From: DASZRZ01 sp963732925
GTDB lineage: Bacteria; Acidobacteriota; Terriglobia; Terriglobales; Acidobacteriaceae
NCBI GenBank assembly: GCA_963732925.1
Contig: CAVTBJ010000008.1
Coordinates: 21,297-85,296, forward strand
Direction: 5' to 3'
DNA length: 64,000 nt
Translations under genes and position numbers: made by a program
Shown: piece by piece, positions 42,460 to 51,718 of the stretch
Numbering within the stretch: position 1 is the first letter of the stretch
Layout: each line of letters starts with the position of its first letter
The notes under the pieces: model-generated
What the model was told of the DNA's origin: nothing
Databases searched by the model: none
The model's input: the letters and a program-made list of their open reading frames with translations, nothing else

Positions 42460-45450
42460 CTAGTTTTCTGGGGTTCGCGCTGGTGACGAAAGTGCTACGT
42501 CCTGCTCGGTGGCGGGACAAAGCCCGCGATAGAGACAGCGGCGGCAGTGATAGTCCGGCTTGGGATCGAACTCGCCACGGGCAATGCGTTCGGCCACGTC
42601 ATGGATGCGCTCCCGCGCTGTCTCCAGTTGCGCCTCCGTGCGCTGGCTTTCCACCGTGCTGTTGTCCGCGACGTTGTAGAGGACAAGGCGCTCGGGCAGC
42701 AGACCCCAGAGAGACTTCGCGGCCATCATGTAGATGGAAAGTTGCAGGCTCTTGTCGGCGTCAATCTGGGTCTGTGCCGTTCCCGTCTTGTAATCCACGA
42801 TGGCCACCCGGCTGCCGCCCAGGCGGTCCACGCGGTCAATGCGTCCCCGCACCGGCACTCCTCCCAGGTTCATCTCGAACCAGCGTTCGGTCTGCAACAC
42901 CGTCGGCGGCTCTTCCTGTTCCCGTAACGCCACAAACTCGGTAAGCTGCCGCATCCCGTCACGAAGATACAAGTCACGCTGCACGGGGTCGTCGAAGTGC
43001 ACACCTTCCAGCGCACTGCGGAAGAAGCCGACTACCTCAGGCAGGGAGCGCGGACGTTCCGCCTTCAGGGCGTCGTAGTAGTCCTTCAGCACCAGGTGCA
43101 TCACCGCGCCAAACTGCAGCGAGCCGCTGACGCGGCCGGGGAGAGACCAGTCGCGGCGCAGCTTGAACTCCAGCGGGCAGCGCTCGTAAGTCTCGATACC
43201 ACTGGCGCTCAGGCCGGGCGACTCCAGCCGCGCGCTGGGAGGCAAGAGAATCCAGGAAGCGATTCCCGAGGTGGGAGCGGCGCCCACGGCGGCCAGAGTC
43301 GCGGTGTAAGCGGCAGCATCGCGCATGCGCCAGCAGCCGCTAGCGGCCGGGCTGTCCATCAACTCCCGCGCCAGCCCCGTTGGCCGGGGATCTTTTCGGC
43401 TGCGGCCGGGATAGGCATACACCCGCAGCGAATCCCGCGCGCGCGTCATGCCGACATAGAACAGACGGCGCTCTTCCTCGGCGTGAACCACCTTCCCTTC
43501 TCCCTCCGCGGACAGGCTCTTGCGCAACTCCGGAGGAAATTCAAACAGCTTCTCGCGGTACGTGGTGGGAAAGGAAGACTGCCGCACCCGCAGCAGGAAC
43601 ACGTGGTCGAATTCCATGCCCTTGGCGGCGTGCACGGTCATGAGCCGCACCCGCCCGGGATCGGAGTCGTCGTCGTTTTCATCCTTTTCATTCTGGGCAG
43701 GGAGAAGTTCGACCGAGCCACCACACTGCGAAAAGAACTCCAGGTACTCCAGCAGCTCGTCAAGGGACTGCGTGCGGGTGATGGGCTTCTTCTCCCATGC
43801 TTCGACGAAACCAGTGAAAGCCCCCACCGCCGCGGAGGAGGCATCGAGCTGGAATTGGCGAAGAACAATCTGCAGCGCCACACTGGCCCTCATGGCGGAC
43901 TGATGGGCCTCCGAGCGCGCCGATTCGACGGCCGCAAGCACCGCCTCCCCGCCTGCCACCCGGCGCAGAACGGATTCGAAAGAAGCATGCTGGCTCTCGC
44001 CGTTCCCGGTACGGCTGCCAGCGGCATAGGTCGCTTCGCGCACCGTCTCGGGATCAAGCGCGAAAATGGGGAAGGCCGCCACACGGAACAGGCTCTCCGC
44101 GTCCGCAGGCACGGTGAGGCAACGCAAGGCTGCCAGCAGATCGCGGCCAGCGGCTGTTTCCAGCACGTTGACCCCGCGCACGGTAAATGGAATACCGCGC
44201 TGGGTCAGTTCGCGCACCAGGGCCTGGCGATGGGAATGCAGTCGATATAGAACTCCGCAGCGCGGAGTGGCAGAGGCCCGTGTCCTGATTCGCCGATCGA
44301 GGAGCCGCTCGATCCCGGAAGCTACCTCCGCGGCTTCTTCCTGGTTGCTGCGGCAGACCACAATCTCAACTTCCGGCCAGAGCGCCAGAGTGGATTGTCC
44401 CTGGTCCGGACCGGCGCGCGCGGAGATGAGAGCGTGCCGCTGAAAGGGATTGCCCGCCCCGTCGAGTACACACTCGATGGCGGGATTCCTGTCGATGATT
44501 CCAAAGGCACAGTTCAGGACCGGCGGAAAGGATCGCCAGTTCTCCGCGAGCACAACCGTGGGGGCTGCCGGAAAACGGCGGGCGAATTCGGTGAAAGCCG
44601 CGCTGGACGCTCCGCGAAAACGATAGATGGCCTGGTCGGGATCGCCAACGGCGAAAATGTTCTGTTCCGGGCCGGCCAGAAGCTGCGCCAGTTCGATCTG
44701 CGCCAGATTGGCGTCCTGAAACTCGTCGATCAGCAGAAACCTGGCGCGCGCCCGGGCGCCGGCCAGCGCCTGGGCATCCGCCTTGAGCAACTGCACCGCT
44801 CGCAAAATCATGTGTCCGAAGGTGCCCAGGCCATCGTCGCGGAGCATCTCCTCCACCTTGCAATAGACCGCCGCAATCTCGCGGCAGCGCGCGATAAGCT
44901 CCGCCTGCGGAACTTCGCCGAGCTGCTTAGAGGGCACGACCCGCGGCGGGAGCCACTTCCCTGCCGCAACTCCCTCCACGAAGCGCGCAAAATCGGACGC
45001 CTCCACCAACTCGTCATGACAACGGTCGAAGAAGTCCGTGAGCGCATCCAGAAACTGGCCCGGACTGGCCGCCTTGGAATAGTGGTCGAGCGGCAGTTCG
45101 GAAATGCGCCGGCGCAGGTAGACGTAGAGATCGTTCTCGTCCACCACCCCAAACGATTGCCCGGAGTGCGTCAGCACGCCCATGCAGTAGGCGTGGAATG
45201 TGGTGGCCTGGAGGCCGCGGCAATTCTTGCGCACCAGCCTCTGCACCCTTTGCTGCAGGACCTTGGCGGCATTCTCGGTGTAGGTCACGGCCAGGATTTC
45301 CCCCGGCTGGGCCTCACCGCTCCGGATGAGCCGTGCGATACGCTCCACCAGCACCGTGGTCTTCCCCGTACCCGCGCCGGCCACCACCAGCATAGGACCG
45401 TGTACGTGCTCGATGGCGCGCTGTTGCTCGTCCTCAAGATGAACTGCCAT
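42460..45450 (-). CDS. UvrD/PcrA-type helicase fused to a Fe-S PD-(D/E)XK nuclease
   Basis: The 996-residue product begins with superfamily 1 helicase motifs: Q-motif DEQQRAIEH, Walker A VAGAGTGKTTVL, DEFQD (motif II), GDPDQAIYRFRGA (III), VHAAKGMEFDHVFL (V) and LFYVGMTRA (VI). Residues from about 740 form a RecB/Cas4-type nuclease: GRIDRVDRLGG then AIVDYKTGTAQ (Asp...Asp-x-Lys). Its cysteines fit an AddB-like Fe-S staple, one in ETYERCPLEF and three in CRRCLYRGLCP. This resembles single-chain AddAB/Cas4-helicase repair proteins that resect DNA ends. No second Add/Rec subunit is adjacent. Confidence 0.92.
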   Translation of the reverse strand: MAVHLEDEQQRAIEHVHGPMLVVAGAGTGKTTVLVERIARLIRSGEAQPGEILAVTYTENAAKVLQQRVQRLVRKNCRGLQATTFHAYCMGVLTHSGQSFGVVDENDLYVYLRRRISELPLDHYSKAASPGQFLDALTDFFDRCHDELVEASDFARFVEGVAAGKWLPPRVVPSKQLGEVPQAELIARCREIAAVYCKVEEMLRDDGLGTFGHMILRAVQLLKADAQALAGARARARFLLIDEFQDANLAQIELAQLLAGPEQNIFAVGDPDQAIYRFRGASSAAFTEFARRFPAAPTVVLAENWRSFPPVLNCAFGIIDRNPAIECVLDGAGNPFQRHALISARAGPDQGQSTLALWPEVEIVVCRSNQEEAAEVASGIERLLDRRIRTRASATPRCGVLYRLHSHRQALVRELTQRGIPFTVRGVNVLETAAGRDLLAALRCLTVPADAESLFRVAAFPIFALDPETVREATYAAGSRTGNGESQHASFESVLRRVAGGEAVLAAVESARSEAHQSAMRASVALQIVLRQFQLDASSAAVGAFTGFVEAWEKKPITRTQSLDELLEYLEFFSQCGGSVELLPAQNEKDENDDDSDPGRVRLMTVHAAKGMEFDHVFLLRVRQSSFPTTYREKLFEFPPELRKSLSAEGEGKVVHAEEERRLFYVGMTRARDSLRVYAYPGRSRKDPRPTGLARELMDSPAASGCWRMRDAAAYTATLAAVGAAPTSGIASWILLPPSARLESPGLSASGIETYERCPLEFKLRRDWSLPGRVSGSLQFGAVMHLVLKDYYDALKAERPRSLPEVVGFFRSALEGVHFDDPVQRDLYLRDGMRQLTEFVALREQEEPPTVLQTERWFEMNLGGVPVRGRIDRVDRLGGSRVAIVDYKTGTAQTQIDADKSLQLSIYMMAAKSLWGLLPERLVLYNVADNSTVESQRTEAQLETARERIHDVAERIARGEFDPKPDYHCRRCLYRGLCPATEQDVALSSPARTPEN

Positions 45451-45745
45451 TGCGTACCGAGATTATGCAGGACGGAGCTGTTGATTTGGCATTGGAAATT
45501 ATTTTCAGGAGGAGAGACGCGGCAGCAACGGTTGGCGGCACGGGAACTCACTCACCGGGCATTCGATTTAGCGCCAGGCGCGACAGTTCGCCGGGGTCCG
45601 AGTGGAATGATTCGCCGGTCCCGTTAAGGACGACACGAGTTTCGCAACAGACTGCTCAGCGGCGGGTGGACCGGGAGAACACTTCATCCCACAGTAAGGT
45701 GAGTCTGCGAATTGCAACCGTGGCGGCGGACGCCCTCGCCCCTGA

Positions 45746-46456
45746 TCAGGAAAACAACGCGCAAAACGCCAGCGCCGCAATTGCCGCCGTCTCCTCCCGC
45801 AGGATGTTCGCGCCCAGCGAGGCCGCCTGCCAGCCATGCTTTTCAAATGCGGCCAGCTCTTCCTCCGTCCAACCGCCTTCGGGACCCAGCGCCAGGGCAA
45901 TCTCACCTCGGGAAGCCAGATTCTCCAGCGCCTGTTTCAATGTCACCCCGCGCTCTGTCTCCGCCAGCACGATGCGAACCGGAAAGTCTTCCCGCAGAGC
46001 TTCGGCAATCGGTTGTGGAGCCGCAATCTCCGGCGGCCGCGCCTGGCGCGACTGCTGCGCCGCCTGCAAGGCAATGCGACGCCAGCGTTCCACGCGCTTC
46101 TGCGCCGCCGCGACCAGCCGGGCGTCGCTGCGCCGGGCAGCAACCGGAAGCAGACGCGCCACTCCCAGTTCCGTGGCCTTTTCGATGGCCCACTCCATGC
46201 GATCGAACTTGAAGATGGAAAGCAGAAGGACGATGGGACGCGTGGCAGGCCGGGGGACTTCTTCCCCCAATTCGAATTCCACGCGGCCATCGGAAACCGA
46301 AGTGATTCGTCCCAGACGGACCCAGTCACCACCGGAAATCTCGAACTCCTGGCCGATGCGGGCGCGCAGCACACGCGCAAGGTGCGCGGCATGGCCGCCG
46401 GTCAGCGCGGCGCGATTGCCGGCTACTTCGTCGGCGATCCAGCGGCGGCGGGTCAT
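45746..46456 (-). CDS. rsmE: 16S rRNA (uracil(1498)-N(3))-methyltransferase
   Basis: The 236-residue product has an N-terminal PUA-like domain (HLARVLRARIGQEFEI) and a SPOUT methyltransferase domain with KATELGVARLLPV and the trefoil knot ALALGPEGGWTEEEL, then SLGANILREETAAIAAL. RsmE methylates U1498 of 16S rRNA. It begins 6 bases after dnaJ, so it is probably the last gene of the hrcA-grpE-dnaJ operon, a common arrangement. Confidence 0.94.
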   Translation of the reverse strand: MTRRRWIADEVAGNRAALTGGHAAHLARVLRARIGQEFEISGGDWVRLGRITSVSDGRVEFELGEEVPRPATRPIVLLLSIFKFDRMEWAIEKATELGVARLLPVAARRSDARLVAAAQKRVERWRRIALQAAQQSRQARPPEIAAPQPIAEALREDFPVRIVLAETERGVTLKQALENLASRGEIALALGPEGGWTEEELAAFEKHGWQAASLGANILREETAAIAALAFCALFS

Positions 46457-46462
46457 GATCCG

Positions 46463-47617
46463 CTAGCTGGTGCCCAGCATCTCTTTGACTTTGTCCAGCA
46501 GTCCCTTGGCGTCGGTCTTGTTGTGGTCGCCGCTCACCGCTGCCAGCTCTTCCAGAAGCTCGCGCTGGCGCTTGCTCAGCTTGGTGGGAACTTGCACCCG
46601 CACTTCCACCATCAGGTCGCCCCGGCCCCGGCCGTTCAGCGAGGGAACGCCTTTGTGCCGGATGCGCATCACCGTGCCGCTCTGCGTGCCTTCCGGAACT
46701 TTGAGGCTGTAGGGCTCTTCCAAGGTAGGAATTTCAATCTCCGCACCCAACGCCGCCTGGGAAATCGAGACCGGCAGCACGCAGTGCAGATTCTTGCCAT
46801 CGCGCTCGAAAAACGGATGCTCCGCCACGTGAAGCACAATGTACAGGTCCCCCGCCGGTCCACCGTGCGCGCCCGCCTGGCCCTCGCCGGAATAGCGGAT
46901 GCGCGTTCCATCCTCCACCCCCGCCGGAACTTTGACCTCGATGTTGCGATCGTGCAGTTCGCGACCGCTGGCCTTGCAGTTGGGACAGGGATCGGTCACT
47001 ACCGAGCCGCTGCCGTGACAGGTGGTGCAGGTACGGGCAATGGTGAAGAAACCTTGCTGCATCCGGATCTGGCCACGGCCCCCGCAGGTGCGGCAGGTGG
47101 TGGCGCTCTTGCCCGGAGCCACCCCGGACCCGTGGCACGTCTCGCAGGCTTCGTGCCGCCGGATGGCCACCTTCTTGGTTACCCCGAAGACCGCCTCTTC
47201 GAATTCCAGGGAAAGGTCCTGGCGCAGATCGGCGCCCCTTTGGGCGGCGCTGGCTCTCCGCCCGCCGCCGCCGAACAGGTCTTCGAAACCCACGCCGCCG
47301 CCGAAGCCGCTGAATATCTGCTGGAACAGATCGAAAGGATCGACCGCGACATTGCCCGCCCCCGCGGAGCCCACGCCGGCATGTCCATAGCGGTCGTAGG
47401 CGGCGCGCTTCTCCACGTCGCTCAACACGGCGTAGGCTTCCCCGATCTCCTTGAACCGCTCTTCGGCTTCAGCACGGTCGGAGTCGCCCTTGTGAGAGTT
47501 CTTGTCGGGGTGGTATTGAATCGCCAGCCTGCGGTAGGCCGTCTTGATCTCCTGTTCCGAGACCGTACGGGTTATACCCAGAACTTCGTAATAATCGCGT
47601 TTGCCGTTATTAACCAG
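46463..47617 (-). CDS. dnaJ: chaperone DnaJ (non-canonical start)
   Basis: All DnaJ domains are present: J domain (RDYYEVLGITRTVSEQEI, HPD in YHPDKN), Gly/Phe-rich region, four zinc knuckles CETCHGSG, CRTCGGRG, CTTCHGSG and CPNCKASG, and the C-terminal substrate domains. DnaJ activates DnaK and presents clients. The J domain starts close to 47600, yet no ATG, GTG or TTG precedes it in frame before a TGA. Candidates are CTG (47617) or ATC (47620), with AGAGGA just upstream; CTG gives 384 residues, the normal length. A GTG at 47428 would delete the J domain. A base substitution or error at the start codon is equally possible. Confidence 0.88.
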   Translation of the reverse strand: MVNNGKRDYYEVLGITRTVSEQEIKTAYRRLAIQYHPDKNSHKGDSDRAEAEERFKEIGEAYAVLSDVEKRAAYDRYGHAGVGSAGAGNVAVDPFDLFQQIFSGFGGGVGFEDLFGGGGRRASAAQRGADLRQDLSLEFEEAVFGVTKKVAIRRHEACETCHGSGVAPGKSATTCRTCGGRGQIRMQQGFFTIARTCTTCHGSGSVVTDPCPNCKASGRELHDRNIEVKVPAGVEDGTRIRYSGEGQAGAHGGPAGDLYIVLHVAEHPFFERDGKNLHCVLPVSISQAALGAEIEIPTLEEPYSLKVPEGTQSGTVMRIRHKGVPSLNGRGRGDLMVEVRVQVPTKLSKRQRELLEELAAVSGDHNKTDAKGLLDKVKEMLGTS

Positions 47618-47662
47618 GATGTTCCTCTGCTGTAACTTCGGAATTCAGGAACTTGCCGGGAG

Positions 47663-48193
47663 CTACTTGCCGGGATTGCGGGCGACACGCACCATGGCGG
47701 GCCGCAGCAGACGCTCTTTGATCTTGTAGCCGCGCTGCAGTTCCTCGATCACGTGATTGTCTTTGGCTGCCGTGGTCTCCACCATCTGCACCGCTTGGTG
47801 AAGGTTGGGATCGAAGTGCTGGCCCTCGGCTGGAATCGATGTAACACCCAGCTTGGCCAGCGTGTCCTGAAGTTGGCGGTGGATCAATTCGATCCCGGCG
47901 CGGAACTCTCCGCCTCCGCCGTCATGGGCCAGCGCCCGCTCGAAGCTGTCCAGAATAGGCAGCAGCGACTTCAGGGCATCCACCAGGGCGTAATCGCGAT
48001 ACTCCTGCTGCTCCCGCCACTGCCGCTTGCGGTAGTTATCGAACTCAGCCTGTAGGCGCGCCAGGCGGTCATAGAGCGTATCCCGCTCCGCCTTCAGCCG
48101 CTCCAGTTCCGGGCTGGCGTCGTCGCCGGCTGGAAGTTCATGCTCCACGTCCAGCGCCTGCGGTTCAAAATTGCTTTTGCCGTTGTCTTCCAT
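47663..48193 (-). CDS. grpE: nucleotide exchange factor GrpE
   Basis: The 176-residue product has an acidic N-terminus, a long coiled coil (LERLKAERDTLYDRLARLQA then EFDNYRKRQWREQQEYRDYA), and the beta domain (LAKLGVTSIPAEGQHFDPNL, HQAVQM, GYKIKERLLRPAMVRVARNP). GrpE releases ADP from DnaK. ATG 48193 is chosen; an in-frame GTG at 48214 also fits. It lies 45 bases after hrcA and 45 bases before dnaJ. Confidence 0.95.
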   Translation of the reverse strand: MEDNGKSNFEPQALDVEHELPAGDDASPELERLKAERDTLYDRLARLQAEFDNYRKRQWREQQEYRDYALVDALKSLLPILDSFERALAHDGGGGEFRAGIELIHRQLQDTLAKLGVTSIPAEGQHFDPNLHQAVQMVETTAAKDNHVIEELQRGYKIKERLLRPAMVRVARNPGK

Positions 48194-48238
48194 GGGTATA
48201 AACCTGTTCCACAAACCTTCCGGATCGTTGCTCGCGGC

Positions 48239-49279
48239 TTAGGACTCGTTCAGCACCTTGTCGAAAAGCCGGGCGATGTAGGAAACCGCGGTGATGGTGT
48301 GCTCATAGTCAATCCGGGTCGGGCCGATCACCGCCAGCGATCCCATTACCTCGCTGCCCGCACGCGCCGGAGCGCCAATCAGAACAAAATTCCTCAAATA
48401 CGGAGTCGCCTCTTCCAGGCCAATCACCACCCGTACGGCTTCCTGCTTCACATCGAGATAAGCCGAAAGCAGGTCGACCACCTTCTGCTTGGCCTCCAGC
48501 GTCTTGAGCAGCTGCTGCAGCCGCTCTCGGTCGTCCTCGCTGGCTACCAGATTGGCCGCGCCTTCCATGTAGACGTTCAGCAGCGCTCCATCATCGGCCA
48601 GCGCCCCTTCACGATAAAGCTGTTCCAGCGAACGCATCAGCTGGTCGCATTCGCTGCGCTCCTGTTGGATGCGCCGCTCCAGTTCCGCGTGCAGTGCCTC
48701 CAGGGCCCAACCGCGGAAATTTTCGTTGATATAACGCGCCGCTGTCTCCAGCTCCAGGTCACTCAGAGGAACCTTCATGCGCAGAACACGGTCGCGGACG
48801 ATACCCGAGCGGGTCACTACCACCGCCAGAACCTTCTGGTCTCCCAGACGTGAAAAGTGCACATGCTCGAGTGCGCTCCGCTTCACGCCCCCTGCGACGG
48901 CAACTCCCACGTGATGAGAAACCACCGACAGCACGCGCGAAGTTCGCTCCATGAATTCCTGAACGTCGGTCACTCCCTGCAGAACCTCGTCGATGGCGCC
49001 CTGGGTTTCCGGTGTCAGGCTTGCTTTTCCGGTGAGCTGTTCGACGTAGTAGCGATAGGCTTCCACAGTTGGAATTCGCCCCGCCGAGGTATGCGGCTGC
49101 TCGAGATACCCGCCATCAGCCAGGTCAGACATCACATTGCGAATCGTGGCCGCACTCAGCCCCTCGCTGTTGGAGCGCACCAGCGTCCGCGACCCCACCG
49201 GATCTCCCGTAGCAATGTAGCTTTCCACGATGGCGGTCAGGATCTCGTGTTCGCGACGGCCAATAGGGTCTGGTTGCAT
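48239..49279 (-). CDS. hrcA: heat-inducible transcription repressor HrcA
   Basis: The product (346 residues from ATG 49279) has the winged-helix DNA-binding front (RREHEILTAIVESYIATGDP, LSAATIRNVMSDLADGGYLE, PHTSAGRIPT), a GAF-like core and the HrcA C-terminus (SLAVIGPTRIDYEHTITAVS). HrcA binds CIRCE and represses heat-shock genes; GroEL keeps it active. The frame also contains ATG 49327, but 49279 places the helix-turn-helix at the usual distance. It is the first gene of hrcA-grpE-dnaJ-rsmE. Confidence 0.95.
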   Translation of the reverse strand: MQPDPIGRREHEILTAIVESYIATGDPVGSRTLVRSNSEGLSAATIRNVMSDLADGGYLEQPHTSAGRIPTVEAYRYYVEQLTGKASLTPETQGAIDEVLQGVTDVQEFMERTSRVLSVVSHHVGVAVAGGVKRSALEHVHFSRLGDQKVLAVVVTRSGIVRDRVLRMKVPLSDLELETAARYINENFRGWALEALHAELERRIQQERSECDQLMRSLEQLYREGALADDGALLNVYMEGAANLVASEDDRERLQQLLKTLEAKQKVVDLLSAYLDVKQEAVRVVIGLEEATPYLRNFVLIGAPARAGSEVMGSLAVIGPTRIDYEHTITAVSYIARLFDKVLNES

Positions 49280-49385
49280 ACCCGCACCGGAGGCATCTGC
49301 CCAAGTCCTTCCATAAGCGTCTTCCATCTAAGTATCTTTAGATGCAAAAACTTAGAAATAGATTCTTGGACCAGCTCCCACCTTA

Positions 49386-49414
49386 ATTCTAGAAACCCGC
49401 TGAGAGGCTGTCAA
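49386..49414 (-). promoter_or_regulatory. sigma-70-type promoter of the hrcA operon
   Basis: On the minus strand TTGACA (49414-49409) and TAGAAT (49391-49386) are spaced by 17 bases, close to consensus. Transcription would start near 49379, giving a leader of about 100 bases to hrcA. The CIRCE element lies immediately upstream. Confidence 0.8.
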
Positions 49415-49416
49415 GG

Positions 49417-49443
49417 TTAGCACTGCAGGGCTGAGACTGCTAA
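49417..49443. promoter_or_regulatory. CIRCE operator (HrcA binding site)
   Basis: TTAGCACTG - 9 bases - GACTGCTAA matches the CIRCE consensus TTAGCACTC-N9-GAGTGCTAA with two mismatches. It lies two bases upstream of the -35 box of the hrcA promoter, which is the expected place for autoregulation by HrcA. Confidence 0.9.
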
Positions 49444-49472
49444 GACAATCTGAGGGGCGGGGACCGGCGGAA

Positions 49473-50327
49473 TCACCGTATCTGAATCACGGGCTCTGAT
49501 TCCGCGCTGCGGATTTGCTGGACCCGTTCGATCACTCGCCGGGCAAAACCATAGAGGGAATGGGCGTGGGGGGAATCCTCTCCCTGCAGAACGACCGGGC
49601 TGCCGCTGTCTCCGCCTTTGCGGATGTCGGGATCGAGTTCCACCTGTCCCAGGAATGAAAGACCGAACTGCCGGGCCATTTTCGCGCCTCCACCCTTGGA
49701 AAACACGTCGATCTCCTGGTGGCAGTGCGGGCAGACGAAGTGGCTCATATTCTCGACCAGCCCGACGATCTCCACCTTGACCTGGCGGAACATCCCGATC
49801 GCCTTGCGGGCGTCCTGCAGGGAGACATCACTGGGAGTGGTGACTACCACGGCGCCGCTGATGGGAACCGTCTGGATCAGAGAGATGGCCACGTCTCCCG
49901 TTCCGGGAGGCAGATCCACGATCAGGTAGTCCAGTTCTCCCCACTCTACACGCTGCAGAAACTCGCGCATCATCTGGTGCAGCATGGGACCGCGCCAGAT
50001 GAGCGGCTTGTCGCCTGGGTTGAGCAAGCCAACGGAAATTACCTTGATTCCGTGAACCTGAAGAGGCTCAATGCGGTTGTCCGGCAGCAGGCGCGGCGTG
50101 TCGGTGGCATTGAGCATCAAGGGGACGTTCGGACCATAGACGTCGGCATCCAGCAGCCCAACCTTGTGCCCCAGTCTGGCCAGCGACAGAGCCAGGTTGA
50201 CCGCAATCGTGGTTTTGCCCACCCCACCTTTGCCGGAACCGATGGCAACAATGGAATCCACGCCCGGCAGGGGCTGCGGACCGGCGGACTGTTGAGGTTG
50301 ACCGTGGGGGGAATGGGAATGGCTCAC
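49473..50327 (-). CDS. mrp: Mrp/ApbC family Fe-S cluster carrier ATPase
   Basis: The 284-residue product has the deviant Walker A GSGKGGVGKTTIAVN, LLDADVYGPNVPLML, DYLIVDLPPGTGDVAI and the CxxC of ENMSHFVCPHCHQE that binds a bridging [4Fe-4S] cluster. Mrp/Nbp35 dimers deliver clusters to apoproteins. The N-terminus is a His/Pro/Gln-rich tail, and the MIP18 (DUF59) domain usual in longer Mrp proteins is absent. The start is GTG at 50327, preceded by GGAAGG. Confidence 0.94.
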   Translation of the reverse strand: MSHSHSPHGQPQQSAGPQPLPGVDSIVAIGSGKGGVGKTTIAVNLALSLARLGHKVGLLDADVYGPNVPLMLNATDTPRLLPDNRIEPLQVHGIKVISVGLLNPGDKPLIWRGPMLHQMMREFLQRVEWGELDYLIVDLPPGTGDVAISLIQTVPISGAVVVTTPSDVSLQDARKAIGMFRQVKVEIVGLVENMSHFVCPHCHQEIDVFSKGGGAKMARQFGLSFLGQVELDPDIRKGGDSGSPVVLQGEDSPHAHSLYGFARRVIERVQQIRSAESEPVIQIR

Positions 50328-50495
50328 GAGAACGTCCTTCCAATCAAAGAAACTTTCAAAATCATTGGCTTACAAGGCGATTATACGCCCCGGCGTGAGC
50401 CTGGAAAGTCGTCGCCACAAGCGCCCGGTCCCAACCAAATATGTGAGGGAACCCTCACGGCTGATTTTGCCAATCGCTTGAATTTGGCGGCGGTG

Positions 50496-50735
50496 CTATT
50501 GGATTGGGCTGATTTCCTGAACCGGTTCGGGATGATCGCTCATGCGGAAGCGCGTACGAAAGTGCTCGGAAAGCAACTCGATGGCGGCACGGTTCGCATC
50601 CGGGCCCGTCTTGCTTAAGTATTGAATCGCCTGCACAATCAGGCGCTGGCCATCAAGATAGCGGACGTCGGAACTTCTCTCCCGCTTGCGGCGAGCAGGA
50701 TTCGGCGGAACCGGAAGGGTAAAAACCTTAGCCAT
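50496..50735 (-). CDS. small hypothetical protein
   Basis: The 79-residue product (from ATG 50735, MAKVFTLPVPPNP) has a basic RRKRERSS patch and a helical part, RLIVQAIQYLSKTGPDANRA then AIELLSEHF. It looks like a genuine soluble protein but matches no family I recognise. It lies between lolA and mrp on the same strand with spacers of 243 and 168 bases. Confidence 0.5.
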   Translation of the reverse strand: MAKVFTLPVPPNPARRKRERSSDVRYLDGQRLIVQAIQYLSKTGPDANRAAIELLSEHFRTRFRMSDHPEPVQEISPIQ

Positions 50736-50978
50736 AATCAACTCGGGAAACGAATTGGCTGCGACGGCCTATTGGACGCTTGCCGGAACCGGAGTGTTGC
50801 CCGCGGACGAAGGGCGCTCGTCGCATCCGAACAACTGGGCCGCAGTATACGCGCCGCCAGTACGCAATTCCACAAAAACCGTCCCCCGGCAAAGCCCGAT
50901 TCATGTCGGGAAACGACTACTCGCCTTCCCTGTCTCCCAAGGCAGGCCGGGGAAAAAAGACGCATCCTCAAAACATCC

Positions 50979-51668
50979 CTACGGCCGGACCACCTGCGTC
51001 TTGCCCGTGGTCTGCAGCTTGAACGTACTCTCCGGGATGTTGGTATTCATCTTGATATTTGAGTACTTGGACAGCCGGTAATCGCCGGAAGGCTCCAGAA
51101 ACTGCTGCTGAACGGACACTCCGCGGCTGGTGTCAATCCAGAGATAAATCTTTTCAAACATGCCGCGAACGCGGTCCGATTTGGGAATCAGAAGCAACTT
51201 GGCCGTCGGCCGCCCTTCGACCTGCTCGGAACCTTCATAGCTCACCTCGAAGCTGTTGGCCAGATCGTGCCCGCGGCCGCCAAAGCCCAGCACCAGAAAA
51301 CTCTCGAACTCCTGCCGGTTCTTGCTCGCGCTATATTCGGTCACGCGGTCGATCTTGGGCTGGTACAGTCGCACCTTGTCGTCGGTAAAGAGGACTTTCT
51401 TGCGGTCGGGCTCTCGAATGTCCGCCGCCATCTCCACATTCTTATTTCGACGGCGGAAATAGATCGTGCCCTTCTGGGTATCGGTCTCGTTGACCACCTT
51501 CTGGAACTGGTCCCAGACAAAATCTGCCTGCACGTTGTGAAAGCTGTCCGCCGCGCGATCCATGGTATCCAGCACGCGCTCCAGCTCCGGGCCGCCCGGG
51601 GCCAGCTGAGCCCCAGCGCTCAGCGGCAACAGCACGGCAACCACTAGCATCAGCAGCAGACGTTTCAT
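50979..51668 (-). CDS. LolA-like outer-membrane lipoprotein carrier
   Basis: The 229-residue product starts with a signal peptide (MKRLLLMLVVAVLLPLSAGA) and continues with a LolA-like unclosed beta barrel: FHNVQADFVWDQFQKVVNET, GTIYFRRRNKNVEM, KVRLYQPKIDRVTEYS and LWIDTSRGVSVQQQFLEPSG. LolA carries lipoproteins across the periplasm, but acidobacteria often have several such proteins, so this may be a paralogue. The start at 51668 begins the signal peptide. The upstream membrane protein gene ends 50 bases away. Confidence 0.82.
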   Translation of the reverse strand: MKRLLLMLVVAVLLPLSAGAQLAPGGPELERVLDTMDRAADSFHNVQADFVWDQFQKVVNETDTQKGTIYFRRRNKNVEMAADIREPDRKKVLFTDDKVRLYQPKIDRVTEYSASKNRQEFESFLVLGFGGRGHDLANSFEVSYEGSEQVEGRPTAKLLLIPKSDRVRGMFEKIYLWIDTSRGVSVQQQFLEPSGDYRLSKYSNIKMNTNIPESTFKLQTTGKTQVVRP

Positions 51669-51718
51669 CGCAGAGCGCGGATTCCTGTCCCGGAGGGTTG
51701 GGGTGAGCCAATGCATAC

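Noticed and set aside
42997..44250. 417-codon plus-strand frame within the helicase region
   Set aside because: Antisense shadow of the helicase-nuclease, with no domain resemblance.
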